Source: Chaenocephalus aceratus
Taxonomy: Eukaryota; Chordata; Actinopteri; Perciformes; Channichthyidae
DNA: 64,000 nucleotides
Assembly (NCBI GenBank): GCA_023974075.1
Contig: JAMFTG010000129.1
Coordinates: 1 to 64,000 of the forward strand
Direction of reading: 5' to 3'
Shown: piece by piece, positions 60,622-64,000 of the stretch
How positions within the stretch are numbered: position 1 is the stretch's first letter
Layout of the letters: the number at the start of each line of letters is the position of its first letter
Position numbers and translations under genes: made by a program
The notes under the pieces: generated by a model
Told to the model about the DNA's origin: nothing
Seen by the model: only the letters and a program-made list of their open reading frames with translations
The model's database searches: none

Positions 60622-61155
60622 CAGGGGTGTCAAACTCAAGGCCCGGGGGCCAAATCCGGCCCGCGACCTCATTTTATGTGGCCCGCAAGAGCTTGCAAAG
60701 ATTATTATATTCAATACAATTGGTGTAATTGTTGAATATTTGCTTTCAATTATTTGCCCTAGACTTCTGCTTTCAGACGTAGTTTTAGTATTAGGAGAAC
60801 TGATAATTATCCAATGCAGAGGCAATAATGTAATATAATACATTATTTAATATATATTAGATATTTACATATGTATATTTATATTGAGAAGCCAAGATGT
60901 GTGCAAAGCTGTCATCAAGGCAAAAGGGGGCTAATTTGAACAATCTAAAATATTCTGGATTTTTTAACAATTTTTTGTTTACTAGAGAATTCCATATGTG
61001 TTCTTTTATAGTTTTGATGTATTTAGTAATGATCTACAATGTAGACAATTATTAAAATAAATAAAAACCTTCGAATGAGAAGGTGTGTCCAAACCTTTGA
61101 CTGGTACTGTATATTTATAGTTACAACCGCGATGAAATTGAGTTTGACAATCCTG
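60622..61155 (+). mobile_element. hAT copy, subfamily A, interrupted by a Tc1-like 3' end
   Basis: Starts caggggtgtcaaactcaagg and ends gagtttgacaatcctg. The flanking 8 bases do not form a clean duplication. The middle, about 60888-61111, is replaced by sequence of a Tc1-like element. Confidence 0.85.
60888..61111 (+). mobile_element. Tc1/mariner-like 3' end fragment
   Basis: It begins with the familiar fish Tc1 sequence around tgtgcaaagctgtcatcaag, just after the transposase stop region, and ends in the typical terminal repeat ggtgtgtccaaacctttgac followed by tggtactgta. Only the last 225 bp is present, so the copy is 5'-truncated and dead. Confidence 0.88.
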
Positions 61156-62572
61156 ACATAGAGGATTGTCTTACTCCAACATGCAGAGAAAAGACAGAAG
61201 TGAGGCAAGACGAGACAAGACGTGGTAATTAAGAGATAATTAAGTTAGGAAAATTGCACGTCATTATCCCAAAAAGTACTTAATTGTGCCTAATCTCAAA
61301 TCTCGCTCAACTTTCTAATCACTGCAATCATACACAACTAATGAGAGTTGTAATATAGTAGATAGACGTTGCCAATTAAGCTTCAAATGGAGTTATTAAA
61401 AGAAAAAATTCCACTGAAGAGAAAAAAAGTTGGCAGCAGAAGGAGAAGTGAATGTAGGCGGGATCAATGCGGAACAAAAGAAATGCCTGATCAATTACAG
61501 ACAGCCCTGCTCACAGTGCTGTCAGAGAAAGGCAGGTAAAGCCGCCAGTCTGCAGAATGTGGTCATCAACGCATCCCCAAATCTCACTAACAAACCATCC
61601 ATTGTAATCGAAGAGTGACTTGAAAAAATCCCAGCTGTATTTAACATGATTAAAGGGACATTAGGAGATGCGAAAGTGTGTTGCAGTTACTGAAAATGCA
61701 ATATTTAGAAACACACGTCATGCCCTTACAGTCATAAAGTGCCGCTACTACATTGGAGAAGGAAACAAAATCCAAACTCGATCTCAAAATGACCAAAATA
61801 CACATTTTCTATATATTTGTTGCAGTATTTCTCTGCAGCTCCGCGCGACTTTATGAATGAATAAAACGCAACATCAGCGTCTCCAGCGGAACCGAGAGTA
61901 AAACCGAAATGGGAAATAAGTCCTTGCATTTTTTACCGAATTTTCTTTCCACGAAAGCTAATTCCAAACTCCAACATGCGAGAAATGAAACAGTAGAACG
62001 TGACTAGTCTATCGGGGATTTCTTTTGTACCATGCATTTGCTAAAAAAGCCGGTAAAAGTGAACTCCACCCGCATATTAACAACTTTTCATCCACCTCCC
62101 TGCGTCTGAACCTCCTAATTAGACCATTACCTCTCCAAAACAGACATGCATAGAGAGATAATCCCCGCTTAACCACGGGCTCCTGGAACAATAGTCACAA
62201 TCAAAGCCATTGATAACAGTAATGTAAGGCTCACAATACCTTGCAACAAAGCGGAGTGCCTCGGCGTCGAGGAGCCCAGAGTCGGAATTTTTGGGAGAGG
62301 ATATGTGCCCCAGAATGGAATATTGAACTATAGCCTTGTGAGAAAAAGGGAAAAGTTAGGGAAATGCCCTGTTTGGGAAGAGGGGAGGGGACACAGGCAG
62401 AGACAGGGGGAGAGAGAGGGGGTAGGAACGGACTGCAGGACAAACCCACATTCCTCAAGACTCCTACAGTTGTTATAACAGGGGCCAAGCAGCTAAACTC
62501 CACACTGAGGCTAACAGGCTTCACTATCATCACCCTGCAACACAAACCTTCAGGCTACTTCAGTGAGGAGAT

Positions 62573-62709
62573 AAGGCTCTCCCCAGAGGAGAGGATCTTT
62601 GATGCCTCCTTAGAAGCTTCGCATGCTGTGGAGACATAATGAAAACAGGGTACCTAACATTATTGTGAGGGGAACAGGTCATGATGAGTAATTACATGTG
62701 AGGTGTACT
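62573..62709 (+). repeat. Duplicated flank, copy 1
   Basis: Shares gctgtggag, ataatga, cctaacat, tattgtgaggggaa, aggtcatgatg and gtaattacatgtga with 63350-63487, in the same order and orientation. Confidence 0.8.
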
Positions 62710-62710
62710 C

Positions 62711-63340
62711 AGTGGAGTGAAGTACCTACGTTCATTTACTCAAGTACTCTACTAAAGCACCATTTTGAGAGACGTGTACTTTGTACTTCTACTCCACTAG
62801 TTCAGAGGTAAATGGTGTACTCTAACTCCACTACATTTTATTAATACCTTTAGTTACTTCACAGATGTGGATGAATGATGTGAAATATAATCAATGTTGA
62901 ATCAGACTTTAGTTCCACCTGGAGTAAATCCACCAGCTACCCTGCAGTCTACAAAGCCATTCAGACTAGCTGCACCTTCACCAGCTTTGAGAACACTTTA
63001 ATGATCAATCATTATAAAACATATCATATATATTATTCTGAAATGGACCAATCTGCGCAACGACTACTTTTACTTTTGGTACTTAAAGTACATTGTAATG
63101 CTAATACTTGTTCTACTTTTACTTGAGGAACATTTTGAATGCAGGACTTTTATTGTAACAGAGTATTCCTAGACTCTGGTTCTTCTACTTTTACTCAAGT
63201 ACAATACCTGAGTACTTCTACTTTTACTCAAGTACAAGATCTGAGTACTTCTACTTTTACAAGATCTGAGTACTTCTACTTTTACAAGATCTGAGTACTT
63301 CTACTTTTACAAGATCTGAGTACTTCTCCTCCCTCTGGGA
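62711..63340. repeat. Repeat rich in acttctactttta with terminal 25-bp tandem units
   Basis: A common fish-type repeat with many tactt/aagta motifs. At about 63208-63325 the unit gagtacttctacttttacaa plus gatct is repeated about four times. Confidence 0.7.
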
Positions 63341-63349
63341 AAAAGACTC

Positions 63350-63487
63350 TCACCAGAGAGAGGGTGCTTTCTGAGAAGCCTTTGTATTCATGCTGTGGAG
63401 CCAATAATGACAAATAGGGTGCCTAACATCATCTATTGTGAGGGGAAGAGGTCATGATGGCTTGTGAGTAATTACATGTGAGTGTAC
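63350..63487 (+). repeat. Duplicated flank, copy 2
   Basis: Direct partner of 62573-62709, on the other side of the 62711-63340 repeat. Confidence 0.8.
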
Positions 63488-63929
63488 TTAAGCACAACAC
63501 ACTTTCATTACAGATCACAGTATGGTTGTAAATGGCGTTAACAGCAGAGCATCCAGGCTGTGTTGCCGTGTCACAGACAGTACGCTGGCTTTTCAAATCC
63601 TCCTGCTGTTTACTGCCTCTTGTGATTGACACATCCTTGTGCTTTGTTGCCACAAGTGCTGATAGGAAGTTCACATGGAGAGAGTGTGGCCAGCTGGGTG
63701 GTATATGGGTGAGGACAGCTGAGCACATCCCAAGTGTTTCTGCCCACTGTGCTGATTTCACCACTCTCAACTAAAAAAAGCAACTGTTTAGAAAGCTCTA
63801 GAATAACCTGAGACAGCAGAGGTTAAGTAAAGGTGCGTCCTCTTGATGCAAAAGTGTTCATAAATGTAGGGTAATTAATCAATAAAAGATGATAGGTATT
63901 CAAATAGACTTTCATTTAATATGAAACAC

Positions 63930-64000
63930 GTCTTAAACGGGACCTATCATGCAAAATGCACTTTGTGATGTCTTTTAGGGAAGTGTCCGAAAACAAAACC
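63930..64000 (+). repeat. Interspersed repeat, partial at window edge
   Basis: Same family as window positions 1-115, in the opposite orientation; contains gggacctatcatgcaaaatg. It is cut by the end of the window. Confidence 0.6.

Larger units (their letters stand above)
56241..64000. other. Upstream intergenic region of fbn2
   Basis: No exon of a second gene was recognised on either strand. It holds the 37-bp minisatellite, a (TTG)n tract, two hAT copies (one containing a Tc1-like 3' end) and a repeat near 62.7-63.35 kb bounded by duplicated flanks. 58.7-59.6 and 61.2-62.6 kb are single-copy-looking. Confidence 0.7.

Overview
The window looks like a ray-finned fish, probably a percomorph teleost. 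It has large introns, dense (CA)n microsatellites, many small hAT-type transposons, L2-type LINE tails, teleost tRNA-derived SINEs and a Tc1-like 3' end. I cannot name the species.

One real gene is supported: the 5' half-kilobase or so of coding sequence of a fibrillin gene on the minus strand, best called fibrillin-2 (fbn2a or fbn2b). Seven coding exons run from the start codon at 56057 down to 7854. They encode about 294 residues: signal peptide, short propeptide with a basic furin-type site, the fibrillin unique N-terminal (FUN) segment, three non-calcium EGF modules, the first hybrid domain (9 cysteines) and the first calcium-binding EGF. Every junction is GT-AG. The phase is 2 after exon 1 and 1 after every later exon, so the reading frame joins without a break. 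The rest of the gene lies beyond the low-coordinate end. About 0.88 kb of coding sequence is spread over 48 kb.

The rest is intron or upstream intergenic sequence. Introns 1 (15.1 kb), 3 (11.2 kb), 5 (13.5 kb), 6 (5.5 kb) and 7 (at least 7.9 kb) are filled with mobile elements. Several small DNA transposons show exact 8-bp target-site duplications, including a six-copy family ending in CAGGGGTGTCAAACTC and an 887-bp copy with a BED zinc finger remnant. Intron 5 holds a 17-copy, 70/71-bp tandem array. Upstream of the gene, about 0.6 kb from the start codon, is a 48-copy, 37-bp minisatellite. It produces three overlapping 600-residue open frames on the minus strand that are artefacts of the repeat period.

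No RNA gene, CRISPR, operon or microbial system was seen. I found no convincing undescribed biological system. The most useful observations are the promoter-proximal minisatellite, the splice-site-adjacent SINE, the nested transposons that give relative ages, and two mobile elements that share a core but have different termini.
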